A stretch of DNA of 64,000 bases from Pseudalkalibacillus hwajinpoensis (GCF_039851965.1 NZ_CP156674.1:2356001-2420000), one strand, 5' to 3'. Positions 34,712 to 44,885 are shown, counted from the first letter of the stretch. Notes: a model not told the origin generated them from the sequence alone. A program made the numbers and translations.

Positions 34712-35890
34712 ATGGGGAAAACAGTCATTGTGAGTGGTGTTAGAACGCCTTTCGGAAGATTTGGTGGGGCGTTAAAGTCATTGGAAGCATCTAAGCTTGG
34801 TGGAACAGCTATTAAAGAAGCGTTGAAACGAGCGGGCATCGACCCTTCCGATGTGGGTGAAGTCATTATGGGTTCTGTACTTCAGGGAGGTCAAGGGCAG
34901 ATTCCTTCTCGTCAGGCAGCAAGGCACGCAGGTATTCCCTGGGAAGTAAAAACAGAAACAATTAATAAAGTGTGCGCATCAGGACTTCGCAGTGTGACAC
35001 TTGCGGATCAAATCATCCGATCTGGTGATGAAGAAGTGATTGTAGCGGGTGGCATGGAGTCGATGAGCAATGCTCCTTACATTATGAAAGATGCACGCTT
35101 TGGCATGCGAATGGGCGATAAGCCGATTGTCGATTTAATGGTTCATGATGGTCTGACCTGTTCCTTTGACGGCTGCCATATGGGTGTCTACGGAAATTCA
35201 ACCGCAGAAGAATATGAGGTTTCAAGAGAAGAACAAGACGCTTGGGCATTCAGAAGTCAGGAGCGAGCGGTGAAAGCAACAGAAGAAGGCATTTTTGCAG
35301 AGGAAATTGTGCCTGTTGAAGTGCCGCAGCGAAAAGGTGATTCGGTCGTTGTGGAGCACGATGAAGCACCGCGAAAAGGCACGACAACGGAGCAGCTGGG
35401 AAAGCTAAAGCCTGTTTTTGGAGCTGAAGGTACGATTACAGCAGGCAATGCCCCGGGCGTAAACGACGGAGCTGGAGCACTTGTCCTCATGTCTGAAGAG
35501 CGTGCTGCAAAAGAAGGCAAAGAGGTAATGGCGACGATCATTGCTCATACGGCGATTGCGCTGGAAGCGAAGGATTTTCCTAAGACACCGGGTCTAGTGA
35601 TTAATGAGCTACTAAAGAAAACTGGAAAAACGCTTGAAGAAATCGATCTTTTTGAAATTAACGAAGCTTTTGCAGCCGTTGCGCTGACAAGCGGGAAAAT
35701 TGCTTCGCTTGATGAAGAAAAGGTAAACGTGCATGGCGGTGCAGTAGCTCTTGGACATCCAATTGGAGCAAGTGGTGCAAGAATTTTAATCACACTTATC
35801 CATGAATTGAAGCGACGGGGTGGCGGCACAGGCATTGCAGCTATCTGCAGTGGTGGCGGCCAGGGCGACGCGATTATGGTGCAGGTATAA
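34712..35890 (+). CDS. mmgA: Acetyl-CoA C-acetyltransferase (thiolase)
   Basis: The 392-residue degradative or acetoacetyl-CoA thiolase has nucleophile Cys88 (NKVCASGLRSVTLA), HxxGxSG as GHPIGASGARI and the C-terminal acid-base Cys in ICSGGGQGDA. It closes the beta-oxidation cycle. ATG 34712 is chosen for the adjacent AAGAGGAGG and the family start MGKTVIVSGVRTPFG. It leads an operon with hydroxyacyl-CoA and acyl-CoA dehydrogenases, like mmgABC. Confidence 0.93.
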   Translation: MGKTVIVSGVRTPFGRFGGALKSLEASKLGGTAIKEALKRAGIDPSDVGEVIMGSVLQGGQGQIPSRQAARHAGIPWEVKTETINKVCASGLRSVTLADQIIRSGDEEVIVAGGMESMSNAPYIMKDARFGMRMGDKPIVDLMVHDGLTCSFDGCHMGVYGNSTAEEYEVSREEQDAWAFRSQERAVKATEEGIFAEEIVPVEVPQRKGDSVVVEHDEAPRKGTTTEQLGKLKPVFGAEGTITAGNAPGVNDGAGALVLMSEERAAKEGKEVMATIIAHTAIALEAKDFPKTPGLVINELLKKTGKTLEEIDLFEINEAFAAVALTSGKIASLDEEKVNVHGGAVALGHPIGASGARILITLIHELKRRGGGTGIAAICSGGGQGDAIMVQV

Positions 35891-35908
35891 AATAAAGGAG
35901 GAATGATT

Positions 35909-36763
35909 GTGGAAATTAAAACAGTGATGGTGATCGGTGCCGGACAAATGGGTGCAGGGATTGCCCAGGTATGTGCAGCGTCCGGTTACACCGTATATCT
36001 TAATGATCTAAAACAGGAGTTTATCGATAAAGGACTTGTAAGAATAGAGAAAAATCTTTCAAAACAGGTATCCAAGGAGCGCATCACTCAAGAGGATTTA
36101 AACGGAACGATGGAGCGTTTAAAGCCTACAACTGATATCCACGATGCAAAAAAAGTTGACATTGTCATTGAGGCAGCGGTTGAAAACATGGAAGTGAAGG
36201 GCAATCTTTTCTCTCGTCTGGATGAAATTGCAGAGGAGCACACGATCCTCGCAACGAACACTTCATCACTACCAATTACAGAAATCGCAGCCGCAACGAA
36301 GCGACCTGAAAAAGTGATCGGGATGCATTTTATGAATCCGGTTCCTGTTATGAAACTTGTTGAAATCATTCGTGGCCTCGCTACAACGGATGAAAGTTAT
36401 CAGGCAGTTGAAAAGTTGGCCATTGACCTCGGGAAAACAGCGGTAGAAGTAAATGATTTTCCTGGATTCGTTTCAAACCGTATTCTTATGCCAATGATCA
36501 ACGAAGCGATTTACACGGTTTATGAAGGTGTGGCATCACCTGATGATATTGATAGCGTCATGAAGCTCGGTATGAATCACCCGATGGGGCCATTAACACT
36601 TGCAGATTTTATCGGACTTGATACGTGTCTCTATATTATGGAAACGCTTCAAGATGGATTTGGTGACGATAAATACCGCCCATGCCCGCTTCTTCGTAAA
36701 TATGTAAAAGCAGGTTGGCTCGGACGTAAGACAGGAAGAGGCTTCTATCAGTACCAGGATTAA
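35909..36763 (+). CDS. mmgB: 3-hydroxybutyryl-CoA dehydrogenase
   Basis: The 284-residue NAD-dependent enzyme oxidises 3-hydroxyacyl-CoA. It has the Rossmann motif VIGAGQMGAGIAQVCAASGY, the catalytic region GMHFMNPVPVMKLVEIIRGL, NDFPGFVSNRILMPMINEAI and GMNHPMGPLTLADFIGLDTC. GTG 35909 is preferred to ATG 35903, which lies one base from AAAGGAGG. Homology to MmgB begins at MEIKTVMVIGAGQMG. Confidence 0.94.
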   Translation: MEIKTVMVIGAGQMGAGIAQVCAASGYTVYLNDLKQEFIDKGLVRIEKNLSKQVSKERITQEDLNGTMERLKPTTDIHDAKKVDIVIEAAVENMEVKGNLFSRLDEIAEEHTILATNTSSLPITEIAAATKRPEKVIGMHFMNPVPVMKLVEIIRGLATTDESYQAVEKLAIDLGKTAVEVNDFPGFVSNRILMPMINEAIYTVYEGVASPDDIDSVMKLGMNHPMGPLTLADFIGLDTCLYIMETLQDGFGDDKYRPCPLLRKYVKAGWLGRKTGRGFYQYQD

Positions 36764-36783
36764 CATCATGAGGAGGAACTAGC

Positions 36784-37926
36784 ATGGAGCTTGTGTTTAC
36801 GGAAGAGCAAAAGATGATGCAGAAAATGGTCCGTGATTTTGCCGATAAGGAAATTGCGCCAATTATTGAGAAAATGGAAGAAACAGATCGTTTTCCACGC
36901 GAGGTAATCAAGCGAATGGGCGAGCTTGGATTAATGGGCATCCCGATCCCTGAAGCCTACGGCGGTGCGGAAATGGATTATACATCTTATATTATTGCGA
37001 TCCATGAATTATCAAAAGTTAGCGCAACTGTTGGAGTCATTCTATCTGTTCATACATCTGTCGGCACCCTGCCAATTCTGGCATTTGGAACGGAAGAACA
37101 GAAGCAGCGCTACATCCCCAAGCTTGCGACAGGAGAATACCTTGGCGCATTTGCTCTGACAGAGCCAAGTTCAGGTTCTGATGCGAGCAGTATGAAAACA
37201 CGCGCTGTACGTGATGGTGACCACTACATCCTGAATGGTTCAAAAATCTTCATTACAAACGGCGGTGCTGCGGATACGTATGTCGCTTTTGCGAGAACGA
37301 ATCCTGAAGAAAAAGGTAGCAAAGGTGTTACCGCGTTCATCATTGAGCGAGATACGCCCGGGTTCAGCGTCGGTAAGAAAGAGAAGAAAATGGGCTTAAA
37401 CGGCTCCAACACCGTTGAAATTATTTTCGAAGATTGCCGTGTTCCGGTTGAAAACCGTCTTGGAGAAGAAGGTCAGGGTTTTAGGATTGCGATGGCTAAC
37501 CTTGAAAGCGGCAGGATCGGAATCGCCGCTCAATCCCTTGGGATCGCTGAAGCGGCGTTAAATTACGCTACCGCCTATGCGAAAGAACGTCACCAGTTCG
37601 GTAAACCAATTGGCCAGAACCAGGGCCTTGGCTTCAAACTTGCTGATATGGCAACGGAAGTTGAAGCTGCCAAACTATTAACCTATCGCGCAGCTGATCT
37701 GAAAAACAAAGGCATCCCATGCATGCAGGAAGTATCGATGGCTAAACTTTTTGCATCCAAAGCAGCCGTTAAAGCTTCTATCGAAGCCGTCCAGGTCTAC
37801 GGTGGATACGGCTATACCAAAGATTATCCAGTCGAGCGTTTGTTCAGAGACGCGAAAGTATGTGAAATCTATGAAGGAACGAGTGAAATACAGAAGATCG
37901 TCATTAGTAGGAACCTGCTCAAATAG
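36784..37926 (+). CDS. Acyl-CoA dehydrogenase (MmgC-like)
   Basis: A 380-residue FAD enzyme with GAFALTEPSSGSDASSMKTR, FITNGGAADTYVAFART, ERHQFGKPIGQNQGLGFKLA and the catalytic glutamate in EIYEGTSEIQKIVISRNLL. It introduces the alpha-beta double bond of short or branched acyl-CoAs. It follows mmgB by 20 bases with GAGGAAC as binding site. Confidence 0.93.
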   Translation: MELVFTEEQKMMQKMVRDFADKEIAPIIEKMEETDRFPREVIKRMGELGLMGIPIPEAYGGAEMDYTSYIIAIHELSKVSATVGVILSVHTSVGTLPILAFGTEEQKQRYIPKLATGEYLGAFALTEPSSGSDASSMKTRAVRDGDHYILNGSKIFITNGGAADTYVAFARTNPEEKGSKGVTAFIIERDTPGFSVGKKEKKMGLNGSNTVEIIFEDCRVPVENRLGEEGQGFRIAMANLESGRIGIAAQSLGIAEAALNYATAYAKERHQFGKPIGQNQGLGFKLADMATEVEAAKLLTYRAADLKNKGIPCMQEVSMAKLFASKAAVKASIEAVQVYGGYGYTKDYPVERLFRDAKVCEIYEGTSEIQKIVISRNLLK

Positions 37927-37996
37927 AGAATTACGAAACTAAGCCGGGACGAAACCTGTTTTATTGTCCAAACCGACCAAAAAGGAGAGAAACAAT

Positions 37997-39139
37997 ATGA
38001 ATTTCCAACTTTCAGAAGAACATGAAATGCTACGGAAAATGGTGCGCGACTTTGCTCGAAAAGAAGTTGAGCCGACTGCAGCGGAACGTGATGAAGAAGA
38101 GCGTTTTGACCGCAAGCTATTTGATCAAATGGCGGAGCTTGGTTTAACCGGAATTCCATGGTCTGAAGAGTACGGTGGCATTGGCTCTGATTATTTAAGC
38201 TACGTCATTGCAGTTGAAGAGCTTTCTCGCGTGTGTGCTTCTACAGGCGTAACGCTTTCTGCTCATACCTCTCTTGCAGGCTGGCCGTTAAATGCGTTTG
38301 GAACAGAAGAGCAAAAGCAGAAGTTCCTGCGCCCGATGGCAGAAGGAAAGCTAATGGGAGCATATGGTCTTACGGAACCTGGTTCTGGATCTGATGCAGG
38401 GGGTATGAAAACGACTGCGAAGCTTGATGGCGATGATTACATTTTGAACGGGTCAAAAATTTTCATCACAAACGGTGGCGAAGCAGAGATCTATATCGTT
38501 TTCGCTCAAACAGATAAAGAAAAGCGTCATAAAGGCATTACCGCTTTTATCGTTGAAAAAGGCACGCCAGGATTCTCAATGGGTAAAAAAGAGAAGAAGC
38601 TCGGCATTCGCTCGTCACCAACTCTTGAAATCATTTTTGAAGATTGCCGTGTTCCAGTCGAGAATCGTCTTGGCGAAGAAGGTCAGGGCTTTAAGATTGC
38701 AATGAAAACACTTGATGGCGGACGTAACGGGATTGCGGCTCAGGCAGTTGGAATTGCACAGGGTGCGCTTGATGCAGCAACGGCGTACGCAAAAGAACGG
38801 AAGCAATTCGGAAAACCAATCGGTGAAAACCAGGGAATCGGATTTAAGCTTGCTGACATGGCGACGAAGATTGAAGCTGCACGACTCCTAACGTATCAAG
38901 CGGCATGGAAGGAAAGTCAGGGACTGCCGTATGGTAAGGAATCAGCAATGTCGAAACTGTACGCCGGCGATATTTCGATGGAAGTCACAACGGAAGCTGT
39001 TCAGGTGTTTGGTGGATATGGCTATACGAAGGATTACCCAGTTGAGCGCTATATGAGAGATGCAAAGATCACGCAAATCTACGAAGGTACAAATGAAATT
39101 CAGCGTCTTGTTATTTCAAGAATGCTGATGGCTGATTAA
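37997..39139 (+). CDS. acdA: Acyl-CoA dehydrogenase AcdA-like
   Basis: The second 380-residue acyl-CoA dehydrogenase is about 65 percent similar by eye to its upstream neighbour. It has YGLTEPGSGSDAGGMKTTAK, RKQFGKPIGENQGIGFKLAD and QIYEGTNEIQRLVISRML with the catalytic Glu. ATG 37997 follows AAAGGAGAG, and the start MNFQLSEEHEMLRKMVRDFA is typical. In B. subtilis acdA follows fadF and precedes rpoE, the same neighbourhood, so the acdA name fits this copy. Confidence 0.9.
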   Translation: MNFQLSEEHEMLRKMVRDFARKEVEPTAAERDEEERFDRKLFDQMAELGLTGIPWSEEYGGIGSDYLSYVIAVEELSRVCASTGVTLSAHTSLAGWPLNAFGTEEQKQKFLRPMAEGKLMGAYGLTEPGSGSDAGGMKTTAKLDGDDYILNGSKIFITNGGEAEIYIVFAQTDKEKRHKGITAFIVEKGTPGFSMGKKEKKLGIRSSPTLEIIFEDCRVPVENRLGEEGQGFKIAMKTLDGGRNGIAAQAVGIAQGALDAATAYAKERKQFGKPIGENQGIGFKLADMATKIEAARLLTYQAAWKESQGLPYGKESAMSKLYAGDISMEVTTEAVQVFGGYGYTKDYPVERYMRDAKITQIYEGTNEIQRLVISRMLMAD

Positions 39140-39153
39140 TAAGGGTGAAGGCG

Positions 39154-40107
39154 ATGCATCCATTAGCAGAACGAATTTCAAACAAGGATGAACGTGCGCT
39201 GGCGAGAGCCATAAGCTTAGTGGAGAATGATGCGGAGGAAAAACTTGAGCTATTAAAAGATATTCACCCGATGACAGGGCGCGCACAATATATTGGTCTG
39301 ACAGGCTCGCCTGGTGCTGGTAAAAGCTCGCTTGTGAACAGGCTCATTACTTACCTTAGAAAACAAAAGCTGACGGTCGGGGTAGTGGCAGTTGATCCAA
39401 CAAGCCCGTTTAGCGGTGGCGCACTGCTTGGCGATAGGGTGCGGATGGCAGAGCATTTTACTGACGCAGGCGTTTTCATCCGAAGCATGGGAACGAGAGG
39501 GAGTCTTGGCGGTTTATCTCGCACAACCAAAGAAACAGTTCGCCTCATGGATGCGTTCGGATTTGATGTCATCTTAATTGAAACGGTCGGAGTCGGACAA
39601 TCAGAACTCGACATTATGAAAATCGCAGACTCCATTGCAGTTGTCTTAAACCCTGGCAGTGGTGACGTGGTTCAGGTATTTAAAGCAGGCATAATGGAAA
39701 TTGCTGATCTTTTTATTGTAAACAAAGCGGATCTGCCGGGGGTTCCGAAGCTTTTAGCAGAGCTTGAGAGCATGTTAGATATCGTGAAGCATGACGCACC
39801 GTGGCGTCCCCCGATTGTTCAAACTGTTTCCGTCCGGAATGAAGGACTTGAGGAAGTGTGGCAGCGACTAACCGATCATTTTGAATACAGCAAGCGTTCA
39901 GGCGAGCGGGAAGCGCGTCGCAAAACGTTTCTTGAACGGGAAGTGATAGAAGTTGTTCATGCGGAGATGATGAAGAAGCTTGTTGACCGCGAACAAGCCA
40001 GTGATAAAGGTTGGATTGAGGACGTGACGAGCGGTGCAGTGGATCCATACTCAGCTGCTGTGCAACTGCTAGATCATTATGTCGGTGAGATGATGAAGAA
40101 AAAATAA
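39154..40107 (+). CDS. meaB: MeaB-family GTPase (mutase chaperone)
   Basis: MeaB guards and reloads adenosylcobalamin-dependent acyl-CoA mutases. The 317-residue G3E GTPase has Walker A GLTGSPGAGKSSL (49-60), VAVDPTSPFSGGALLGDRVR, ETVGVGQSELDIMKIAD and the specificity motif NKAD. ATG 39154 is preferred to GTG 39145. The mutase partner, IcmF, is encoded two genes downstream, although IcmF already carries its own MeaB-like domain. Confidence 0.92.
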   Translation: MHPLAERISNKDERALARAISLVENDAEEKLELLKDIHPMTGRAQYIGLTGSPGAGKSSLVNRLITYLRKQKLTVGVVAVDPTSPFSGGALLGDRVRMAEHFTDAGVFIRSMGTRGSLGGLSRTTKETVRLMDAFGFDVILIETVGVGQSELDIMKIADSIAVVLNPGSGDVVQVFKAGIMEIADLFIVNKADLPGVPKLLAELESMLDIVKHDAPWRPPIVQTVSVRNEGLEEVWQRLTDHFEYSKRSGEREARRKTFLEREVIEVVHAEMMKKLVDREQASDKGWIEDVTSGAVDPYSAAVQLLDHYVGEMMKKK

Positions 40108-40128
40108 TAGGAAGGGGTTGAGAAAGAG

Positions 40129-40764
40129 GTGAAAAAGAATGTTCCTTCCATGGTGAAGGATGAAAAGCTCATTCAGAAGAGACGAGAACAAATGATCAAG
40201 GCGGCTGTTTCCCTTTTTAAAGAAAAAGGGTTTCACAGGACCACTACAAGAGAGATTGCTCGAGTGGCGGGCTTTAGCATCGGTACCCTTTATGAATACA
40301 TCCGTAAAAAAGAAGATGTGCTCTACCTTGTTTGTGACAGCATTTACGATGAAGTTCGCGAACGGCTGGAAGAGCAGTTGAAGCCGAATATTAGTGGGAT
40401 TGAACGGTTAAGGCAGGCCATTCATGCGTTTTATCATGTGATGGATGATATGCAGGATGAAGTGCTTGTCATGTATCAGGAGGCTAAATCTCTTCCACGT
40501 GAAACCCTTCCATATGTATTGAAAAAAGAGCTTGGAATGGCTGAAATATTCGAAAATCTCATTCAAGAATGTGTGGCTGAAGGAAAGCTTCAGCTGACGG
40601 ATGAAGAAATTTACGGTTCGGCCCATAACATTCTAGTTCAGGGACAAATGTGGGTGTTCAGACGCTGGGCGCTAAGGTCTCATTATTCGATAGAAGAATA
40701 CACAAAGATGCAGGAAGCATTTCTGATTCAAGCGCTTAATCCTGTCGAAGCTAATAACGTATAG
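40129..40764 (+). CDS. TetR family transcriptional regulator
   Basis: The 211-residue protein has an N-terminal TetR helix-turn-helix: RREQMIKAAVSLFKEKGFHR TTTREIARVAGFSIGTLYEY IRKKEDVLYLV. The C-terminal domain is helical and likely binds an acyl-CoA. It starts at GTG 40129 and lies between meaB and icmF in the same unit. It is the best local candidate for the repressor that binds the 14-bp palindromes before fadF and mmgA. Confidence 0.85.
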   Translation: MKKNVPSMVKDEKLIQKRREQMIKAAVSLFKEKGFHRTTTREIARVAGFSIGTLYEYIRKKEDVLYLVCDSIYDEVRERLEEQLKPNISGIERLRQAIHAFYHVMDDMQDEVLVMYQEAKSLPRETLPYVLKKELGMAEIFENLIQECVAEGKLQLTDEEIYGSAHNILVQGQMWVFRRWALRSHYSIEEYTKMQEAFLIQALNPVEANNV

Positions 40765-40777
40765 AGGAGGAAGAGCA

Positions 40778-43700
40778 GTGAGTGTAATCGAAACGTATAA
40801 ACCGGTTCATCATGTTCGTTTTGTAACCGCTTCAAGTTTGTTCGATGGACATGATGCGTCCATCAATATTATGCGACGTATTCTGCAATCAAGCGGTGCA
40901 GAGGTTATTCACCTAGGCCATAACCGCTCTGTTGAAGAGGTTGTTAACGCAGCGATTCAGGAGGATGCTCAAGGGATTGCGATCTCATCTTACCAGGGCG
41001 GGCATATGGAGTACTTCAAGTACATGTATGACCTATTAAAAGAAAAAGGGGCACAGCATGTTCGGATTTATGGCGGCGGTGGTGGCGTGATTATACCGAA
41101 AGAAATTAAGGAACTTCACGAGTATGGCATTTCACGCATTTTTTCACCTGATGATGGAAGTGATCTTGGTCTTCAGGGCATGATCGATATGATGATCAAG
41201 GAATGTGATTTTCCAACATTTAAACAAATCGACAATCAGCTTGACCGGATCCATGAACGCGATCCACAGGCGGTATCGAGTCTGATTACGCTCGCTGAAA
41301 GCTACGGGGTGGAGCGAGAAGAAACAGCGGCAGCAGCTGAAAAGGTATTCGAAAAGCTGAAGTCGATGGCAACAGAGGCACCAGTGATTGGGATTACTGG
41401 CACCGGTGGAGCCGGGAAAAGCTCATTAACCGATGAACTTGTTCGTCGCTTTATTAATGAATTTGACAATAAAACGGTCGCTATCCTATCCATCGATCCT
41501 ACAAAACAGAAAACGGGCGGGGCTTTGCTTGGTGACCGTATTCGGATGAATGCGATCCATAATGACCGCGTATTTATGAGAAGTCTTGCCACGCGTAAAT
41601 CTAAAACGGAGCTGTCGCTATCGATTCGTGAAGCGCTTACCGTTGTGAAAGCCGCCGGATATGACTTGGTTATCATTGAAACAAGCGGTATTGGCCAGGG
41701 GGATGCCGAGATCGTTGAAATTGCCGATGTTTCGATGTATGTGATGACAAGTGAATTCGGTGCGCCTTCCCAGCTTGAAAAAATCGATATGATTGATTTT
41801 GCTGATTTAATTGTGATTAATAAGTACGAACGAAAAGGTTCTGAAGATGCGCTTCGTGATGTAAAGAAGCAGTATCAGCGTAGCCACATGCTGTTTGAGC
41901 AAAGTCTCGATAACATGCCTGTGTATGGGACAATCGCAAGTCAATTCAATGATCCAGGAACGAATACGCTATTTAAGGCGCTTGTTGATACGATTCATCG
42001 AAAATGCCGCAATGATTGGGCCACAGATATTGAAACAAGCGATATTGTTGAAAAGCTAAATTTAATTATTCCGCCCCAGCGCCAGCAGTACCTTCAGGAT
42101 ATCTCAGGCTCCGTACGTCGTTATCATGAATACGTCGAAAAGCAAGTTCAGCTTGCGCGCAAAGCCTTCCAGCTACATGGAACGATTGAGATGTTACAGG
42201 GTACAGAAGGAAATGACGAAACGATTTCGATGCTCGGAAGCATGAAAGATCAAAACATGGATGACATGCATACGGAAACGAGGAAAATCATCGAAAACTG
42301 GTCCGATGTGAAAGAGAAGTACAGCGGGAAAGAGTTTGTGACCATTATTCGAGACAAAGAAATTGTAACGGAATTAACAACAAAGAGCCTTTCCGGTCTG
42401 GATATTCCGAAAGTTTCACTTCCGAAATACGAGGATTGGGGCGAAATTGTTCGCTGGGTTCTGAAAGAAAATGTACCGGGATCATTCCCATATACAGCGG
42501 GTGTATTTCCATTTAAACGAAAAGGCGAGGATCCAAAGCGTCAGTTTGCTGGAGAAGGCACGCCTGAGCGCACGAATCGCCGCTTCCATTATCTTTCTGA
42601 GAATGAAGATGCAAAGCGACTCAGTACCGCATTTGATTCAGTAACGCTTTATGGGGAGGATCCAGACTATCGTCCTGACATTTATGGAAAAGTTGGCGAG
42701 AGTGGCGTAAGCATCTGTACGCTTGATGATATGAAAAAGCTATATGCAGGATTCGATCTTTGCGCACCGTCAACCTCAGTATCGATGACGATCAATGGCC
42801 CTGCTCCAATTATTCTAGCGATGTTTATGAACACCGCCATTGAGCAGCAAATCAATCGGTTTGAAGAGAAGGAAGGACGGAAAGCGACAGTTGAGGAGCT
42901 TGCAAACATTAAAGCGGGTACACTCAGTACGGTTCGCGGTACGGTTCAGGCTGACATATTAAAAGAAGATCAGGGTCAGAATACGTGTATATTTTCAACT
43001 GAGTTTGCCCTCAGAATGATGGGGGACATTCAGGAGTATTTCATAAATGAAAATGTTCGAAACTATTATTCAGTATCCATATCAGGCTATCATATTGCTG
43101 AAGCGGGAGCGAATCCTATATCGCAGCTTGCTTTTACACTGGCAAATGGCTTTACGTATGTTGAATACTATTTAAGTCGCGGTATGGATATTGATAAGTT
43201 TGCACCAAACTTATCGTTCTTCTTTAGTAATGGGCTTGATCCAGAGTATACGGTGATCGGAAGGGTTGCGCGTAGAATCTGGGCAACGGTCATGAGGGAG
43301 AAATATGGTGCAAATGCAAGAAGTCAGAAGTTGAAATACCATGTGCAAACATCCGGTCGTTCCCTCCATGCACAGGAAATGGATTTTAACGACATTCGGA
43401 CAACGCTTCAAGGCTTAATGGCCATTCATGATAATTGCAACTCCCTTCACACAAATGCGTATGACGAGGCGGTTACGACTCCGACAGAAGAATCCGTACG
43501 TCGCGCAATGGCGATTCAGATGATTATTACTAAAGAGCACGGATTAACGAAGAATGAAAATCCGCTCCAGGGCTCCTTTATCATTGAAGAGTTAACGGAT
43601 CTTGTGGAGGAAGCAGTTTTATCTGAATTTGAACGGATTAATGCACGAGGTGGGGTTCTTGGCGCAATGGAAACCCAATACCAGCGTGGTAAGATCCAAG

Positions 43701-44038
43701 AAGAATCCATGCATTACGAAATGCTAAAGCATAGCGGAGAGCTTCCGATTGTTGGAGTAAATACGTACAAAAACCCGAATCCACCTGCAGAAGAAGAGTG
43801 GAACATGGAACTTGCCAGAGCAAGTAAAGAAGAGAAAGAACAGCAGATTGCTAATCTGAAAAGCTTCCAGAAAGGGCATGCTGATCAAACAGACGAAGCG
43901 TTACAGCGTTTAAAGCGTGCCGCCCTTAGCAAAGGAAATATCTTCGAAGAGCTCATGGAAACAGTAAAAGTGGCAAGCCTTGGCCAAATCACAACCGCTC
44001 TCTATGAAGTAGGAGGCAAATACCGTCGAAATATGTAG
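40778..44038 (+). CDS. icmF: Fused isobutyryl-CoA mutase IcmF
   Basis: IcmF isomerises isobutyryl-CoA and n-butyryl-CoA (sometimes isovaleryl/pivalyl-CoA) using adenosylcobalamin. The 1086-residue chain shows the full fusion: B12-binding domain at the N-terminus (SLFDGHDASINIMRRIL, His25 as cobalt ligand), a MeaB-like G domain with GTGGAGKSS near 206-214 and NKYERKG, a linker, and the TIM-barrel mutase (GEGTPERTNRRFHYLSENED, TSVSMTINGPAP, SGYHIAEAGANPISQLAFTL). GTG 40778 follows GAGGAGG. It ends the catabolic operon. Confidence 0.95.
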   Translation: MSVIETYKPVHHVRFVTASSLFDGHDASINIMRRILQSSGAEVIHLGHNRSVEEVVNAAIQEDAQGIAISSYQGGHMEYFKYMYDLLKEKGAQHVRIYGGGGGVIIPKEIKELHEYGISRIFSPDDGSDLGLQGMIDMMIKECDFPTFKQIDNQLDRIHERDPQAVSSLITLAESYGVEREETAAAAEKVFEKLKSMATEAPVIGITGTGGAGKSSLTDELVRRFINEFDNKTVAILSIDPTKQKTGGALLGDRIRMNAIHNDRVFMRSLATRKSKTELSLSIREALTVVKAAGYDLVIIETSGIGQGDAEIVEIADVSMYVMTSEFGAPSQLEKIDMIDFADLIVINKYERKGSEDALRDVKKQYQRSHMLFEQSLDNMPVYGTIASQFNDPGTNTLFKALVDTIHRKCRNDWATDIETSDIVEKLNLIIPPQRQQYLQDISGSVRRYHEYVEKQVQLARKAFQLHGTIEMLQGTEGNDETISMLGSMKDQNMDDMHTETRKIIENWSDVKEKYSGKEFVTIIRDKEIVTELTTKSLSGLDIPKVSLPKYEDWGEIVRWVLKENVPGSFPYTAGVFPFKRKGEDPKRQFAGEGTPERTNRRFHYLSENEDAKRLSTAFDSVTLYGEDPDYRPDIYGKVGESGVSICTLDDMKKLYAGFDLCAPSTSVSMTINGPAPIILAMFMNTAIEQQINRFEEKEGRKATVEELANIKAGTLSTVRGTVQADILKEDQGQNTCIFSTEFALRMMGDIQEYFINENVRNYYSVSISGYHIAEAGANPISQLAFTLANGFTYVEYYLSRGMDIDKFAPNLSFFFSNGLDPEYTVIGRVARRIWATVMREKYGANARSQKLKYHVQTSGRSLHAQEMDFNDIRTTLQGLMAIHDNCNSLHTNAYDEAVTTPTEESVRRAMAIQMIITKEHGLTKNENPLQGSFIIEELTDLVEEAVLSEFERINARGGVLGAMETQYQRGKIQEESMHYEMLKHSGELPIVGVNTYKNPNPPAEEEWNMELARASKEEKEQQIANLKSFQKGHADQTDEALQRLKRAALSKGNIFEELMETVKVASLGQITTALYEVGGKYRRNM

Positions 44039-44078
44039 ACGTTTAACAACTTGTCAAACGCAACTGTTCATATTATTG

Positions 44079-44110
44079 TAGGAGGAAGGGACTACCCTCC
44101 TCCTTTTTTT
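44079..44110 (+). terminator. Terminator of icmF operon
   Basis: AGGAGGAAGGG pairs with CCCTCCTCCT and is followed by T7. Confidence 0.85.
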
Positions 44111-44402
44111 AGGTGTTTTGGAGAAGAAACCTTTAGTTTCAATAGATTTGTTTGAAAATCGTAGCATAGATTGAGTAAATTTGTTTATAATGAGTGGTAT
44201 GATTTTGATATAATATGATTTACTGTTTTATATTCAATGAATGTTGTTATTAAAACAAAAACGATTAGCTAGTTTTTTTAGTCGTTAGAACGATTTTTGC
44301 TCATTCGAGTGTAACATTAGAAAAAGAGCCAAAATCAAAATGTCAAACAACAGATCCTTGATTAAAGAAGCGTGTATTCAATTGAAAGGGAGTGCCGATA
44401 TC
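44111..44402. other. Intergenic region before rpoE
   Basis: This AT-rich stretch contains TATAAT-like boxes at 44186-44191 and 44209-44214, either of which may drive rpoE. An in-frame upstream extension of rpoE to ATG 44340 is possible but has no convincing ribosome binding site. No other gene or RNA was recognised. Confidence 0.5.
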
Positions 44403-44885
44403 ATGAGTAGTTTAAAGCAACTATCAGCTGATGACATTCAAGAAACATCCATGATTGACATTATGTTTTATATCCTGCAGGATCAAAAGAAACCAGTTTC
44501 TTTCTATACACTAATGGATCAAATCGGGAAAATGAAAGGGTATAATTCTGCTGAACTTCAAGAAAGACTCGCTGAAGTTTATACAAACCTGAACACTGAC
44601 GGTCGATTTGTTACACTTGGAGACAACCAGTGGGGTTTAAAAGGCTGGTATCCTGTTGAGCAATCACAGGAAGAGCTTGCAACAACAATTAAACCAAAGA
44701 AACGTAAGAAGTCTGAGGACGAACTTGGATTTGACGAAGACGCTGAAGATGATCTTGAAGATCTTGAAGTAGATGATCTAGATGATTTCGACGACGACGA
44801 TTTTGATGACGATACAGAAGACTTAGACGACGATGATGATATTGATGATGACGATGATGAGGACGAGACAAAAGAAAAGAAATAA
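44403..44885 (+). CDS. rpoE: RNA polymerase delta subunit
   Basis: RpoE speeds recycling of RNA polymerase and lowers non-specific initiation. The 160-residue product has the N-terminal HARE-HTH domain (MIDIMFYILQDQKKPVSFYT, LNTDGRFVTLGDNQWGLKGW) and an extremely acidic, Asp-rich C-terminal tail of about 65 residues, diagnostic of delta. ATG 44403 follows AAAGGGAG and aligns with relatives. rpoE-pyrG linkage is conserved. Confidence 0.93.
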   Translation: MSSLKQLSADDIQETSMIDIMFYILQDQKKPVSFYTLMDQIGKMKGYNSAELQERLAEVYTNLNTDGRFVTLGDNQWGLKGWYPVEQSQEELATTIKPKKRKKSEDELGFDEDAEDDLEDLEVDDLDDFDDDDFDDDTEDLDDDDDIDDDDDEDETKEKK

